A DNA stretch of 64,000 bases from the NCBI RefSeq assembly GCF_000247645.1, contig NZ_AHWA01000004.1:558001-622000 (forward strand). The letters run 5' to 3'. Under the pieces are notes generated by a model. The model was not told the DNA's origin. It saw only the letters and a program-made list of their open reading frames with translations, and did not search any database. Position numbers and translations under genes: made by a program. This document shows positions 17,948 through 31,423 of this stretch, one piece after another. The number at the start of each line of letters is the position of its first letter. The stretch's first letter is position 1. The stretch comes from Salinibacterium sp. PAMC 21357 (GTDB lineage: Bacteria > Actinomycetota > Actinomycetes > Actinomycetales > Microbacteriaceae).

Positions 17948-19143
17948 CTAGCTACCCGCCCCGAGTGCCCTCGACTGCCAGCGCCGAACTCAGCGTCGTT
18001 CGAGTAGTCAGCGCCGTGCTGGCAGCATCTACGCTGTTCTTTTTTGTCCTAACGGTCAGTTCGCTGGCTGACCATTCTCGCTATGTGATTGCGCATTGGC
18101 AGACAGTTGCAGCGATCGCTATCTTTGGGCTGCCCTTAGTGGTGGCGGCAGCGGCCCGGTGGAGTTCGCTGCGGGCGATTCGCATCATGCACGGTGGCTA
18201 CGCAATTATCTTTACCGCAGTGGTGGTGAGTTGGATTCCTGCCTTTATCAACGGGCCGATGCCGGCAGACGTTGCCCCATGGACGGTAGGCATCGTCGGG
18301 TTGAGCACCGCCTCAGCCGCCGTCGCGTGGCGGCCGCCCGTGGCGTGGGCGTTTCTCATCCTTAGCTCCCTCGGCGTTGCTCCGATTCGAATCATTGCCG
18401 ACGGCGGGGCTGACGTTTCGCTCGCGCTGCAGTTTGCCTTCTTCAGTATCACCGTCTGCGCGGTTTTCACTGCTGTCGTGATGGTCGCGATGAATGCCGG
18501 CAGAGAAGTGGATGTCGCGACGGCTGCAGCCCAAAGTTCGTCGATGCGCGCTGCCGCGTTGACTGCCCGTGCCGAGGAACAGGCCCATCTCGATGCGCTC
18601 GTTCACGACGAAGTGATTGCCACAATTTTTGCGGCAGCCGGCGCGGGGCGCAGCAACTCCGAGTCCACGCGAGCGCAAGCCGCACGCACGATCGAACGTC
18701 TTCGGGAGCTTCACGAAGCCACTGCGAGTGTGCCTGAACTCATCCATTCCGACTACCTCATCCAAGGGTTGGCTACGTCGATCAACGAGACTACGGATGC
18801 CGCGAAGTTCGTCGTCACCGGCGCGCGACACGCCCCCGTCCCCTCGACTATCGCCAGCGCGCTCATCGAAGCCACTGTGGAAGCACTGAGAAACAGTGTT
18901 GTTCATGCCTCGATCGACTCGACACCGGTTGAACGGCTCGTTGATCTTCGCCTCAGCCCGGAGCGTATTGACATTACGATCACTGACGATGGCCGCGGCT
19001 TCGATCCCGCAAACGTGCCCACCCACCGGCTGGGCATCGTCGTGAGCATCTTGGGCCGCATCAATTCGCTGCCCGGAGCTCAAGCAACAGTGTGGTCTCA
19101 GCCAGGAGAGGGCACGCGCGTGCGCGTGGGGTGGCAGGAATGA
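17944..19143 (+). CDS. Membrane sensor histidine kinase (HisKA_3 type)
   Basis: The product is 399 residues. The N-terminal 180 residues hold about six hydrophobic segments (VVSAVLAASTLFFFVLTVSS, VAAIAIFGLPLVVAAAARW and others). A helical stretch (AAALTARAEEQAHLDALVHD) carries the probable phosphoacceptor His221 in LVHDEVIATIF. The C-terminal ATPase domain has the N box region LIEATVEALRNSVVHAS, the G1 box DDGRGFDP and G2-like GEGTRVRVGW. The GTG start overlaps the response regulator stop (GTGA), and its stop overlaps the next start (ATGA). This is the cognate kinase of the upstream regulator. Confidence 0.9.
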   Translation: MTSYPPRVPSTASAELSVVRVVSAVLAASTLFFFVLTVSSLADHSRYVIAHWQTVAAIAIFGLPLVVAAAARWSSLRAIRIMHGGYAIIFTAVVVSWIPAFINGPMPADVAPWTVGIVGLSTASAAVAWRPPVAWAFLILSSLGVAPIRIIADGGADVSLALQFAFFSITVCAVFTAVVMVAMNAGREVDVATAAAQSSSMRAAALTARAEEQAHLDALVHDEVIATIFAAAGAGRSNSESTRAQAARTIERLRELHEATASVPELIHSDYLIQGLATSINETTDAAKFVVTGARHAPVPSTIASALIEATVEALRNSVVHASIDSTPVERLVDLRLSPERIDITITDDGRGFDPANVPTHRLGIVVSILGRINSLPGAQATVWSQPGEGTRVRVGWQE

Positions 19144-20159
19144 CAAGAGACTCCCGCAGCCCACAGAGACTACAACTCCCCGAGATCACGAGTCGCGGCG
19201 CTCACCTGCTCATCTGGATCTACTTCGTCACGATGTCAGGGTTAGCTCTGTTGGCGCTCGACGATGTCTACGTTCCCGCGATTGTGTACCTCTCGATCCT
19301 GATCTTTGGCGCGATCTGGTTGGCCCTCACTCGCGACACCAATGAGCGCGTCAGCGTTCGCGTGAGTCTGTTCGTGATCGCGGCGAGCGTGCTCACCACC
19401 CTTTTATCGTCGTGGAACGCGATCACCGGGGGTTTCTCGCAGTGGTATGTAGGTGCTGGCGCCTTAGCTATGTTCTATCTCGGCTTGCGCGGTCGCGACC
19501 TGCTGGCCTGGGTCGGCTTTGCGGCCATTGGGTTAGCAACGATTGCGTGGGGGCTGACGACCGAAGACCGCCTTGTCGAAGCCTTCGTGTTGGTCGCCCG
19601 GCAAGCACCGATCGTCTTAGTGGGGTCGCTGTTCTCCTTCGGCATGAAACGTACAAGCCGAAAACTGGAGCACGTTCATGAAGCAGACACCATTCGGGTC
19701 GCCGCTGAAGCTGCCGCTCTGGCGCGCACGGCGGAACGATCTCGTCGCCTAGCCTCGCTCGATGCCGCTGTCGGAGCTAACCTGCAGCGTATTGCCGACG
19801 GCGAAGAACTGAGCGAAGAGGACCGCGATGAACTACTTATCGCCGAAGCCCGCCTGCGCGACAGCCTGCGTGCGCGCCAACTTGACCTGCCTGAAGTTGT
19901 GGCTGCCGTTCAGCGTGCTCGGCGACGTGGCGTCGTCGTATTGCTGCTCGACGACCGTTATCCCCTCGCCCTGCCTTCGGGCGCGCTCTCTAGCGTGATT
20001 GACGCCTCTGTTCGGATGCTCGATGCTGCCCACTCTGGCACGGTCACCATTCGACTACTCCCTGCTGGCCGCCAGCTTCTCGCGACGCTGGTCGCAGACG
20101 GCGACGGGTATACCCGTGTAGAACTCGACTCAACGACGAAGGGCCCCTCGTCACAATGA
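19140..20159 (+). CDS. Membrane protein resembling a histidine kinase without catalytic motifs
   Basis: The product is 339 residues from the ATG at 19140, chosen because it overlaps the kinase stop (ATGA). Five or six membrane helices (LLIWIYFVTMSGLALLALDD, VPAIVYLSILIFGAIWLALT, VSLFVIAASVLTTLLSSW and others) are followed by a helical region (ARTAERSRRLASLDAAVGAN) and an alpha/beta domain ending RQLLATLVADGDGYTRVEL. The layout copies that of the kinase before it, but I see no phosphoacceptor His or N and G boxes. I infer a co-sensor or modulator of the kinase. The stop codon lies inside the terminator stem. Confidence 0.8.
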   Translation: MTRDSRSPQRLQLPEITSRGAHLLIWIYFVTMSGLALLALDDVYVPAIVYLSILIFGAIWLALTRDTNERVSVRVSLFVIAASVLTTLLSSWNAITGGFSQWYVGAGALAMFYLGLRGRDLLAWVGFAAIGLATIAWGLTTEDRLVEAFVLVARQAPIVLVGSLFSFGMKRTSRKLEHVHEADTIRVAAEAAALARTAERSRRLASLDAAVGANLQRIADGEELSEEDRDELLIAEARLRDSLRARQLDLPEVVAAVQRARRRGVVVLLLDDRYPLALPSGALSSVIDASVRMLDAAHSGTVTIRLLPAGRQLLATLVADGDGYTRVELDSTTKGPSSQ

Positions 20160-20172
20160 CGAGGGGCCCTTC
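20138..20172. terminator. Bidirectional terminator between the two-component genes and rpoC
   Basis: GAAGGGCCCCTCGTCA (20138-20153) and TGACGAGGGGCCCTTC (20157-20172) form a perfect 16-bp stem with a three-base loop. It lies between convergent genes and overlaps the stop of the plus-strand gene. It should serve both strands. Confidence 0.9.
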
Positions 20173-20205
20173 GGTGGTATCACCCGAGGGTGACTCCGAG
20201 GCTAC

Positions 20206-24087
<3,882 letters not shown>

Positions 24088-24131
24088 TTTATCTTCTCTC
24101 TTCGAAAGTTCTGCAGTCGGTTTCGGTCTGG

Positions 24132-27100
24132 TTAAATCTCGTCAACAGACGAGGACTCGAACCGGGCTGAAATATTGATGCCCAACTCTTCTGCGGCACG
24201 GAAGGCTTCGTCATCCGTGTCGCGGAGGTTGACCGTTGAACCGTCGGCCGAAAGAACTTCGACGTTGAGGCACAGCGACTGCATTTCCTTGATAAGCACC
24301 TTGAAGCTCTCGGGGATACCGGGCTCCTGGATGTTTTCGCCCTTAACGATGGCTTCGTATACCTTGACGCGACCGAGGATGTCATCCGACTTGATCGTCA
24401 GAAGCTCCTGCAGAGCGTAAGCGGCACCGTAGGCCTCGAGCGCCCAAACTTCCATCTCACCGAAGCGCTGTCCACCGAACTGAGCCTTACCACCAAGTGG
24501 CTGCTGAGTAATCATGGAGTACGGACCGGTTGAACGAGCGTGGATCTTGTCGTCAACGAGGTGGTGCAGCTTGAGGATGTACATGTAGCCGACAGATACG
24601 GGAGCCGGGAACGGCTCACCCGAACGACCATCGAACAACGGGGTCTTACCCGAAGAGTCGATGAGGCGAACGCCGTCACGAGTAGGAGTCGTGGAGTCAA
24701 GAAGACCCGCGATTTCCTCTTCGTACGCGCCGTCGAATACTGGGGTAGCAACCTTGGTGCCTGGCTCAGCTTTGTAGGCCTCGGCTGGCAGGTTCTTAGC
24801 CCACTCCGGGTTACCTTCAACTTCCCAACCCTGCTTCGCAACCCAACCGAGGTGAGTTTCCAGTACCTGACCGAAGTTCATTCGACCGGGGATACCGAGC
24901 GGGTTCAGGATGATGTCGACCGGGGTTCCATCGGCCAAGAACGGCATGTCTTCGACAGGCAGAATCTTGGAGATAACACCCTTGTTGCCGTGACGACCAG
25001 CGAGCTTGTCACCTTCGGTGATCTTGCGCTTCTGGGCGATGTACACAACAACACGCTGGTTGACGCCCGAGCCAAGCTCGTCATCGTTGTCTGCGGAGAA
25101 CTCCTTGACAGCGATGATTGTGCCCTGCTCACCGTGGGGAACCTTCAGCGAGGTGTCGCGAACTTCGCGGCTCTTCTCGTTGAAGATGGCACGGAGCAAA
25201 CGCTCTTCAGCCGAAAGCTCAGTCTCACCCTTAGGTGTGACCTTGCCAACGAGGATGTCGCCGGGGCGAACCTCTGCACCGATACGGATGATTCCACGCT
25301 CGTCGAGGTCAGCCAAGAGTTCTGGGCTAACGTTCGGCAGGTCGCGCGTGATCTCTTCTTTACCGAGCTTGGTGTCGCGAGCATCCACTTCATATTCTTC
25401 GATGTGGATCGACGACAGTACGTCATCCTTGACCAGATTCTGGCTCAGGATGATGGCGTCCTCGAAGTTGTGACCCTCCCACGGCATGAATGCCACGAGG
25501 AGGTTCTTTCCGAGAGCAAGCTCGCCGTTTTCGGTAGCAGGACCATCAGCGATGACCTGGCCGACCTCGACGCGCTCACCGGCACTGACAATAACGCGGT
25601 GGTTGTAGCTCGTGCCCTGGTTAGAGCGGTTGAACTTGCGCAGGAAGTAGTCCTGCGTTCCACCCTCATCAAGCTGAACAACAACGATGTCTGCAGAAAC
25701 CTCAGAGACAACACCAGCCTTGAGAGCAGTGACAACGTCACCGGAGTCAATTGCGGCGAAGGTCTCCATACCGGTTCCGACAAGCGGGCTTTCACTGCGA
25801 AGCAGCGGGACAGCCTGACGCTGCATGTTGGCACCCATGAGTGCGCGGTTTGCATCGTCGTGCTCGAGGAACGGAATGATCGAGGTCGCTACCGACACCA
25901 TCTGGCGCGGCGAGACATCCATGTAAGCAATGTCTTCAACGGGAACGAGGTCAACCTCGCCACCCTTCTTACGAGCAAGAACGCGAGGTTCAGCGAACTT
26001 CATGTCCTTCGTGAGGGGTGCGTTTGCCTGCGCGACGATGTAGTCATCTTCATCACTGGCAGTGAGGTAATCGATCGTGGTCGAAACGGTGCCGTCAATG
26101 AGGCGACGGTACGGGGTCTCGATGAAACCGAAAGCGTTAATACGGGCGAACGATGCGAGCGAACCAATCAGACCAATGTTGGGGCCTTCAGGAGTCTCAA
26201 TCGGGCACATACGGCCGTAGTGAGAGGGGTGAACGTCTCGAACTTCAACACCAGCGCGCTCACGGCTCAAACCACCCGGGCCCAGCGCCGAAAGGCGACG
26301 CTTGTGGGTCAGTCCCGCGAGCGGGTTGTTTTGGTCCATGAACTGCGAGAGCTGTGAAGTACCGAAGAACTCCTTGATCGCGGCGACGACGGGGCGCACG
26401 TTGATCAGAGTCTGCGGGGTGATCGCTTCGATGTCCTGCGTGGTCATGCGCTCGCGAACAACACGTTCCATACGGCTGAGGCCGGTACGAACCTGGTTCT
26501 GGATGAGCTCACCAACAGCACGGATACGACGGTTGCCGAAGTGGTCGATGTCGTCAATGTCGAGACGAACGTTGACCTTCTTGCCATCGCGAACGCCCTT
26601 GACACTGGCTACGCCACTGTCGCTGACAGAAACGCTTGGTGCCGAGTTGTCGTGAAGCGAAACCATGTACTTGATGGTCGCGATGATGTCTTCAACGGTG
26701 AGCACCGACTCTTTAATGTCGGTGTCGAGACCGAGCTTGCGGTTGATCTTGTAACGACCAACCTTCGCGAGGTCGTAGCGCTTGGAGTTGAAGTAGAAGT
26801 TGTCAAGAAGCGCACGTGCGGCTTCAGCAGCAACCTGCTCGCCGGGGCGAAGCTTGCGGTAGATGTCCTTGAGCGCTTCTTCCTTGGTGAGGATGTTGTC
26901 TTTCTCCAAGGTGGCTTCGATCGACGGGAAGCCCTTGAATTCTTCAAGGATTTCTTCGCTCGAAAGGCCGAGGGCCTTCAGGAAGACCGTGACCGACTGC
27001 TTGCGCTTGCGGTCGATGCGAACGCCGACCTGGTCGCGCTTGTCGATCTCGAATTCAAGCCAAGCACCACGGCTTGGGATGATGCGAGCCGAGTAGATGT

Positions 27101-27656
27101 CCTTGTCAGACAGCTTCTCGGGCTGGCGGTCGAAGTACACACCAGGCGAACGGACGAGCTGCGAAACAACTACGCGCTCGGTTCCGTTGATGATGAAGGT
27201 ACCGCGAGCGGTCATAAGCGGGAAGTCGCCCATGAACACGGTCTGAGTCTTGATCTCACCGGTGAGGTGGTTCATGAACTCGGCATTGACATACAGGGGA
27301 GCAGCAAAAGTCTTGCCGCGCTCCTTGCACTCATCGATGGAGTACTTGGGCTCTTCGAGCTCAGGCTCCGTAAACGACAACTGCATAGTCTCGCCGAGGT
27401 CTTCGATCGGCGAAATCTCTTCAAAGATTTCGTCGAGACCACTACGAGTTGGCAGATCGGTACGACCAGCGGCAACACCGTCAGTTACACGGTTCTTCCA
27501 GATGTCGTTTCCGACGAGCCAATCAAAGCTCTCGGTCTGCAATGCGAGCAGATCGGGAACAGTTAGCGTGTCAGTGATTTTTGCGAAAGAAAGCCGCGAT
27601 GCTGAGCGGCCGTTTTTCGGGGACTTATTGGTGGACGCATCGCGCGCAGCAGCCAA
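24132..27656 (-). CDS. rpoB: DNA-directed RNA polymerase subunit beta
   Basis: Second-largest RNA polymerase subunit and target of rifampicin. I chose the TTG at 27656 because GGAGG at 27664-27668 sits seven bases before it, and the product then begins AAARDAST as in relatives. The longer frame from 27695 adds 13 unlikely residues. The 1174-residue product has the rifampicin-binding cluster [20 protein letters not shown] with wild-type residues at the usual resistance positions, and ends with [19 protein letters not shown]. It leads the rpoB-rpoC operon. Confidence 0.98.
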   Translation of the reverse strand: MAAARDASTNKSPKNGRSASRLSFAKITDTLTVPDLLALQTESFDWLVGNDIWKNRVTDGVAAGRTDLPTRSGLDEIFEEISPIEDLGETMQLSFTEPELEEPKYSIDECKERGKTFAAPLYVNAEFMNHLTGEIKTQTVFMGDFPLMTARGTFIINGTERVVVSQLVRSPGVYFDRQPEKLSDKDIYSARIIPSRGAWLEFEIDKRDQVGVRIDRKRKQSVTVFLKALGLSSEEILEEFKGFPSIEATLEKDNILTKEEALKDIYRKLRPGEQVAAEAARALLDNFYFNSKRYDLAKVGRYKINRKLGLDTDIKESVLTVEDIIATIKYMVSLHDNSAPSVSVSDSGVASVKGVRDGKKVNVRLDIDDIDHFGNRRIRAVGELIQNQVRTGLSRMERVVRERMTTQDIEAITPQTLINVRPVVAAIKEFFGTSQLSQFMDQNNPLAGLTHKRRLSALGPGGLSRERAGVEVRDVHPSHYGRMCPIETPEGPNIGLIGSLASFARINAFGFIETPYRRLIDGTVSTTIDYLTASDEDDYIVAQANAPLTKDMKFAEPRVLARKKGGEVDLVPVEDIAYMDVSPRQMVSVATSIIPFLEHDDANRALMGANMQRQAVPLLRSESPLVGTGMETFAAIDSGDVVTALKAGVVSEVSADIVVVQLDEGGTQDYFLRKFNRSNQGTSYNHRVIVSAGERVEVGQVIADGPATENGELALGKNLLVAFMPWEGHNFEDAIILSQNLVKDDVLSSIHIEEYEVDARDTKLGKEEITRDLPNVSPELLADLDERGIIRIGAEVRPGDILVGKVTPKGETELSAEERLLRAIFNEKSREVRDTSLKVPHGEQGTIIAVKEFSADNDDELGSGVNQRVVVYIAQKRKITEGDKLAGRHGNKGVISKILPVEDMPFLADGTPVDIILNPLGIPGRMNFGQVLETHLGWVAKQGWEVEGNPEWAKNLPAEAYKAEPGTKVATPVFDGAYEEEIAGLLDSTTPTRDGVRLIDSSGKTPLFDGRSGEPFPAPVSVGYMYILKLHHLVDDKIHARSTGPYSMITQQPLGGKAQFGGQRFGEMEVWALEAYGAAYALQELLTIKSDDILGRVKVYEAIVKGENIQEPGIPESFKVLIKEMQSLCLNVEVLSADGSTVNLRDTDDEAFRAAEELGINISARFESSSVDEI

Positions 27657-27733
27657 GGAACAACCTCCGTGAACCCCGTCGGGTTCGTCTGTCAAGATAA
27701 TTGACGGTCGGTAATGAAATGCTCACCAGAAAC

Positions 27734-27755
27734 GCCCCGCCGCTATACTCGGGGC
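27734..27755 (-). promoter_or_regulatory. GC hairpin in the rpoB leader
   Basis: GCCCCG and CGGGGC form a six-base-pair stem around a ten-base loop within the untranslated leader, about 80 bases before the rpoB start. It could influence transcript stability or attenuation; there is no direct evidence of a role. Confidence 0.4.
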
Positions 27756-27807
27756 ACCCAGCTGTCCGCAATATGACTGCTTAATTTGTCTGGGAGCGCA
27801 AGGATCT

Positions 27808-27837
27808 ACTATAAGCCGGTTTGCCGCGCCGTGTCCA
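27808..27837 (-). promoter_or_regulatory. Predicted rpoBC promoter
   Basis: On the minus strand TGGACA (27837-27832) and TATAGT (27813-27808) are separated by 18 bases, close to the sigma-70 consensus. The start of transcription would be near 27800, giving a leader of about 145 bases before rpoB. Confidence 0.55.
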
Positions 27838-27867
27838 CCCGAATCTTGACCAAATTGGCGATTTCGA

Positions 27868-28881
27868 CTAGGGGTTTGCTGTGAGTCCTGAATTGCGGTT
27901 CTTGGCGGCTAGCGCTCCGAAGGCTTCCCAGATCAAACGGTGGGCATTATTCACCGTGATATCGGCGTGGTCATAGGCCGGCGCGACCTCCATAATGTCG
28001 AAACCCACGACATCCGTTTCGAGCACAATCTGGCGGATGATGCGCAGCAAATCAATGGGCGCGAAGCCGCCGGGCTCTGGCGTTCCGGTCGCCGGTGCGA
28101 AGCCGGGATCGAGTACATCGATGTCGATCGAGATGTAGACCTTGGATGCTCGGGCCTTCGCCGCTGCAATGATCTCCGGGATCATCTCCTTGACGCCACG
28201 TTCCCAAAATTCTTGCATCATGAAGTGCTTGAGACCGTTGTCGCGCATCCACTTCTGATCTTCTTCGCCTGGCCAGTAACCGCGCAGACCGACCTGCAAA
28301 AAGTTGGGGCCGGGAATCGCGCCTGATTCTATGAGGCGACGCATAGGGGTTCCGTGACTGGCGAGGTTGCCCTCGAGGATGTTCGCCGTGTCGGCATGCG
28401 CATCGAAATGGATCATCACCACATTGCCGAAACCGTGATGCTCGGCCACCGCCGTTGCTGCCGGCCACGTGATCGAGTGGTCGCCGCCGATGATGAAGGG
28501 CACAATGCCTCGACTAGCTACTTGGGAGACGCGCTCGTGAATAGCTGCCTTCGAAAGCTCCCACATGCCGTGACTTGTAATCGCATCCCCATAGTCAATG
28601 ACGTCGAGGTGATCGAAGATCTCGACACCGAGATCGAGGTGGTAAGTGCCGGGGTCATAGGCACTAGCTCGCAGGGCGCGAGGACCGAAGCGTGCGCCTG
28701 GGCGGTTGGTCGTGCTGTCATCCCACGGTGCACCCACAACGGCAACATCGGGCATCCACGCATCGAGCTCTTCTGGCTCACTCAGCATCGGGCGCATCCC
28801 GAAAGTTGCGGGACCAACATAGGACTGGGCATTCAACTGTGCCTGCAAGTGAGGAGGAAGCTCACGGTTCTTATCGACCAT
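27868..28881 (-). CDS. Agmatinase-family ureohydrolase
   Basis: Manganese enzyme of the arginase/agmatinase fold that releases urea from a guanidino compound. The 337 residues show the metal motifs GGDHSITWPAA, HFDAHADTA and SIDIDVLDPGFAPATGTPEP, all intact. The N-terminal region with TFGMRPML and VVGAPWDDSTTNRPGARFGP is that of agmatinase-like proteins rather than arginases. The exact substrate (agmatine, guanidinobutyrate or another) cannot be told from motifs. It is divergent from a spermidine synthase-like gene 78 bases away, which suits a polyamine role. Confidence 0.88.
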   Translation of the reverse strand: MVDKNRELPPHLQAQLNAQSYVGPATFGMRPMLSEPEELDAWMPDVAVVGAPWDDSTTNRPGARFGPRALRASAYDPGTYHLDLGVEIFDHLDVIDYGDAITSHGMWELSKAAIHERVSQVASRGIVPFIIGGDHSITWPAATAVAEHHGFGNVVMIHFDAHADTANILEGNLASHGTPMRRLIESGAIPGPNFLQVGLRGYWPGEEDQKWMRDNGLKHFMMQEFWERGVKEMIPEIIAAAKARASKVYISIDIDVLDPGFAPATGTPEPGGFAPIDLLRIIRQIVLETDVVGFDIMEVAPAYDHADITVNNAHRLIWEAFGALAAKNRNSGLTANP

Positions 28882-28959
28882 GCTTCACCGTATCGCTCAC
28901 CGTCTCGCCCACAGCGGAGGCGACACCAGCCGCCACGAGATTGTGGCAAAGTCAATGAC

Positions 28960-29826
28960 ATGGCCGAGCATCCAACAATCACCTTGAAACTCAGCGGCCA
29001 CCTTGCCGAGATCGCCCCCGACCGCTGGATCGACGGCTCCTACACTCTTACTGTGGATGGCACGCCGCAATCACACGTGAACATGGATGACCCCAGCCAA
29101 CTGTTCTTTGAATATGTGCAGCGCATGGGACACGTTATTGACCAGCTCACCGAATCGGGAGCCCCCATCACTGCCGTGCACCTCGGCGGCGGCGCACTAA
29201 CGCTCCCCCGCTATGTCGAGGCCACCCGCCCCGGCTCGCGCCAACAAGTGGTTGAGCTGGAATCGGATCTGGTGGACTTTGTTCGCACCGAGCTTCCGTG
29301 GTCGAAGCAGGCATCCATCCGCGTTCGCCACGGTGATGCTCGTGAAGTGCTCGGCAAGTTTCCTCCCGGCCTGCGCGGTGCCGTCGATTTGCTCGTGGTT
29401 GACATCTTTAGCGGGGCCCGCACCCCCGCCCATGTCACGAGCCTGGAGTTCTACACCGAAGCGATGACGCTTCTCTCGCCAGAGGGCGTCATTGTCGTGA
29501 ATGTCGCTGACGGCCCGGGGCTGGCGTTCGCTCGCAGCCAAGCGGCAACCCTCAAGCACACGGTCGGGCACGTTGCCGCGCTCGCCGAGACTCAGATCCT
29601 TAAGGGGCGCCGTTTCGGCAATATCGTGCTGATGGGGTCACCGTCAGCATTGCCCCTGCATTGGATGCCGCGGCTCTTGGCCGGCGGCCCGCACCCCTCG
29701 AAGGTGATTGCGGGCGTCGAGCTGCTCGACTTTATTGGTAGCTCACCGGTCGTAACGGACCAAACTGCGGTCAAATCACCCCCTCCAGCGAAAAGTATTT
29801 TTCAGGTCAAACCCGGCCGTAGATAG
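28960..29826 (+). CDS. Spermidine synthase-like methyltransferase-fold protein
   Basis: The product is 288 residues from the ATG at 28960; the longer frame to 28354 is antisense to the agmatinase gene. A Rossmann fold is visible with AVHLGGGALTLPRYVEATRP (nucleoside-binding glycine loop), QQVVELESDLVDFVRTELP (acidic end of beta 2), a GDAREVL motif, and LLVVDIFSGARTPAHVTSLE in place of the DxxD-type active site. This matches the fused or stand-alone spermidine synthase-like proteins of actinobacteria, whose substrates are mostly unknown. It may be a polyamine aminopropyltransferase, or a relative with another role. Confidence 0.8.
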   Translation: MAEHPTITLKLSGHLAEIAPDRWIDGSYTLTVDGTPQSHVNMDDPSQLFFEYVQRMGHVIDQLTESGAPITAVHLGGGALTLPRYVEATRPGSRQQVVELESDLVDFVRTELPWSKQASIRVRHGDAREVLGKFPPGLRGAVDLLVVDIFSGARTPAHVTSLEFYTEAMTLLSPEGVIVVNVADGPGLAFARSQAATLKHTVGHVAALAETQILKGRRFGNIVLMGSPSALPLHWMPRLLAGGPHPSKVIAGVELLDFIGSSPVVTDQTAVKSPPPAKSIFQVKPGRR

Positions 29827-30028
29827 ACCGTTCTATCTCCCAGAGCCACTTGTACCCCGATTTTGACGACGTGAATGGGGTACAAACCTGTCCCCCCAAT
29901 TGCCATTTTCCGGCACTTTCCGCATAAAACCGGGGTATTTCGTACCCCAAACTGAATTGTCTAGTCCCCCATCGTGCGGACTCAGGTTGCCCCCCATTAC
30001 TGGGGACTGTCCTCCATAGTGAGGACAG
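29821..30028 (+). promoter_or_regulatory. Leader region with four inverted repeats before the SipW operon
   Basis: The 353-base gap 29827-30179 holds no gene but four stem-loops. AGATAGA/TCTATCT is at 29821-29838, overlapping the upstream stop. TTGTACCCC/GGGGTACAA is at 29850-29885. GGGGTA/TACCCC is at 29932-29948. CTGTCCTC/GAGGACAG is at 30007-30028. The second and third share the GGGGTAC core and could be two operators for one regulator. The last could lie in the transcribed leader of the first surface-protein gene. The first may end the upstream transcript, although no T run follows. Confidence 0.55.
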
Positions 30029-30179
30029 GTAGATTCATTTTAGAAGTTGAACGCGAGCCCCGAAGCTTGCGAGCACCACACAGATGCAGGAACCCGAAAC
30101 CAGCACCCAGCTTCTTGAATCCCGATAACCCGAACCACAATCATCCCGGCCAGTTTGTGCTGCGCCGCGAAAGGAAATC

Positions 30180-30758
30180 ATGAACAAGCTCGTTAAAGGC
30201 TCCATCGCAGGCGCAGCAGGAATCGCACTTCTTCTCGGTGGCGCAGGAACCCTCGCTACGTGGAACTCTTCCGCAGCTGTTACTTCAGCCGCAACAGGAA
30301 TCACCGCAGGAACGTTGGAGATCACCCCAACAAGCGGTGTGAGCACCGATGGCTGGAAGGTTGGCACCCCCGGCACGGGCATCAACATCTCCACCTTCAA
30401 GATCGTTCCTGGCGACGTACTTACGTTCACCAAGACTTTCGACGTTGCAGCAGTCGGCAACAACCTCACCGCAACCGCCGCTCTCGGCACCGGAGCCATC
30501 ACGGCCGCATCTGCCGCAGCTACTGGTGGACCGCTTGCTCAGGACACTGCGCTAGCCACTACGCTCACCAACAACGCGAGCTTCGCCTTCACCGTTGACG
30601 GAAGCGCTTCGCCGACAGTGACCGCAAACACCAACACCAAGAAGATTGTGGTCACCGTAACGCTCACGTACCCGAAGGGTGCAGTAACCGTTGGAAATGA
30701 CTCGAAGCTCGGCGCAGTGAACCTCGGCGCTTTCGCCGTCACGCTCACTCAGAACTAG
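30180..30758 (+). CDS. SipW-type exported surface protein (alternate signal peptide)
   Basis: The product is 192 residues, starting MNKLVKGSIAGAAGIALLLG and then GAGTLATWNSSAAV. This is the alternate-type signal peptide of proteins matured by SipW signal peptidases, with the W-N-S-S motif near the cleavage site. The mature part is a beta-rich Thr/Ala/Val domain without cysteines, as in TasA and CalY (camelysin) relatives that form cell-surface fibres. An AAAGG box precedes the ATG. A strong hairpin follows the gene, so this first product is probably made in the largest amount. Confidence 0.85.
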   Translation: MNKLVKGSIAGAAGIALLLGGAGTLATWNSSAAVTSAATGITAGTLEITPTSGVSTDGWKVGTPGTGINISTFKIVPGDVLTFTKTFDVAAVGNNLTATAALGTGAITAASAAATGGPLAQDTALATTLTNNASFAFTVDGSASPTVTANTNTKKIVVTVTLTYPKGAVTVGNDSKLGAVNLGAFAVTLTQN

Positions 30759-30767
30759 TTTTACCCG

Positions 30768-30802
30768 GCCGGGTGTGCGCCCTGGGGGGACGCACACCCG
30801 GC
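30768..30802 (+). terminator. Hairpin after the first surface-protein gene
   Basis: GCCGGGTGTGCG (30768-30779) pairs with CGCACACCCGGC (30791-30802) around an eleven-base loop, followed by AATACTCTTTG. It is probably a partial terminator that lets some transcription through to the rest of the operon. Confidence 0.75.
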
Positions 30803-30844
30803 AATACTCTTTGTTAGAAACTTCTCATCGAAAGGCGGTGCACC

Positions 30845-31423
30845 ATGAACTCTTCAACAGTTCGCAAAGTGCAACGCCTTGACATGGTTAACGGCCACGA
30901 CGAAGATTCCACCTCGCCAGCGGCCGTCGCTACCGGCGGCGCAATGAAAGCGGTCAAGGTATTAGCCATTTCGCTCATCGCCGTTTCGCTCGGATTGATC
31001 GGCACCGGCGGCACCTATGCCTTCCTGAATTCATCAGCTCAAGTAACCCCCGGGCTCACTCTCACCGCCGGCACCGCCGCGCTGTCTGTTGGTTCCCAAT
31101 CGCTCAGCTGGTCAAACCTCGCACCAGGAAGTGCCGTTACCGGAACCTTCACAATTACTAATACGGGTGACGTTCCCCTCACCCTTTCTGCGACAGTCGC
31201 AGCAACCATGACTCCAGCCGCCGCCGCTAACCCGTTCACCATCACGGTAGCCAACGGCGTGTGCCCTGCGTCGGGTGTCCCTTCGGGAACCCTAAACAGC
31301 ACTCTTGCTGCTGGGGCAACCACTAGCGCGTGTCTCACGGTTACCCTTCCCACGAACGCGCTACCGAACGCTCAGTCTGTGAGCGCCGGGATAACGGCAA
31401 CTATTTCTGGAGTCCAACCGTGA
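30845..31423 (+). CDS. TasA/camelysin-like SipW substrate
   Basis: The product is 192 residues. After a 33-residue cytoplasmic lead comes MKAVKVLAISLIAVSLGLIG and GTGGTYAFLNSSAQV, the SipW-cognate signal with T-Y-A-F. The mature domain is an immunoglobulin-like fold typical of this group (TFTITNTGDVPLTLSATVA) with two cysteines (CPAS, CLTV). The start ATG follows AAAGGCGGTGCACC. It overlaps the next gene by four bases (GTGA). I infer a fibre or matrix component anchored at the cell surface. Confidence 0.85.
   Translation: MNSSTVRKVQRLDMVNGHDEDSTSPAAVATGGAMKAVKVLAISLIAVSLGLIGTGGTYAFLNSSAQVTPGLTLTAGTAALSVGSQSLSWSNLAPGSAVTGTFTITNTGDVPLTLSATVAATMTPAAAANPFTITVANGVCPASGVPSGTLNSTLAAGATTSACLTVTLPTNALPNAQSVSAGITATISGVQP

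Noticed and set aside
18313-19164. 283-codon minus-strand frame
   Set aside because: Antisense to the histidine kinase gene, whose motifs are clear.
24540-26357. 605-codon open frame on the plus strand
   Set aside because: Antisense to rpoB with no recognisable sequence.
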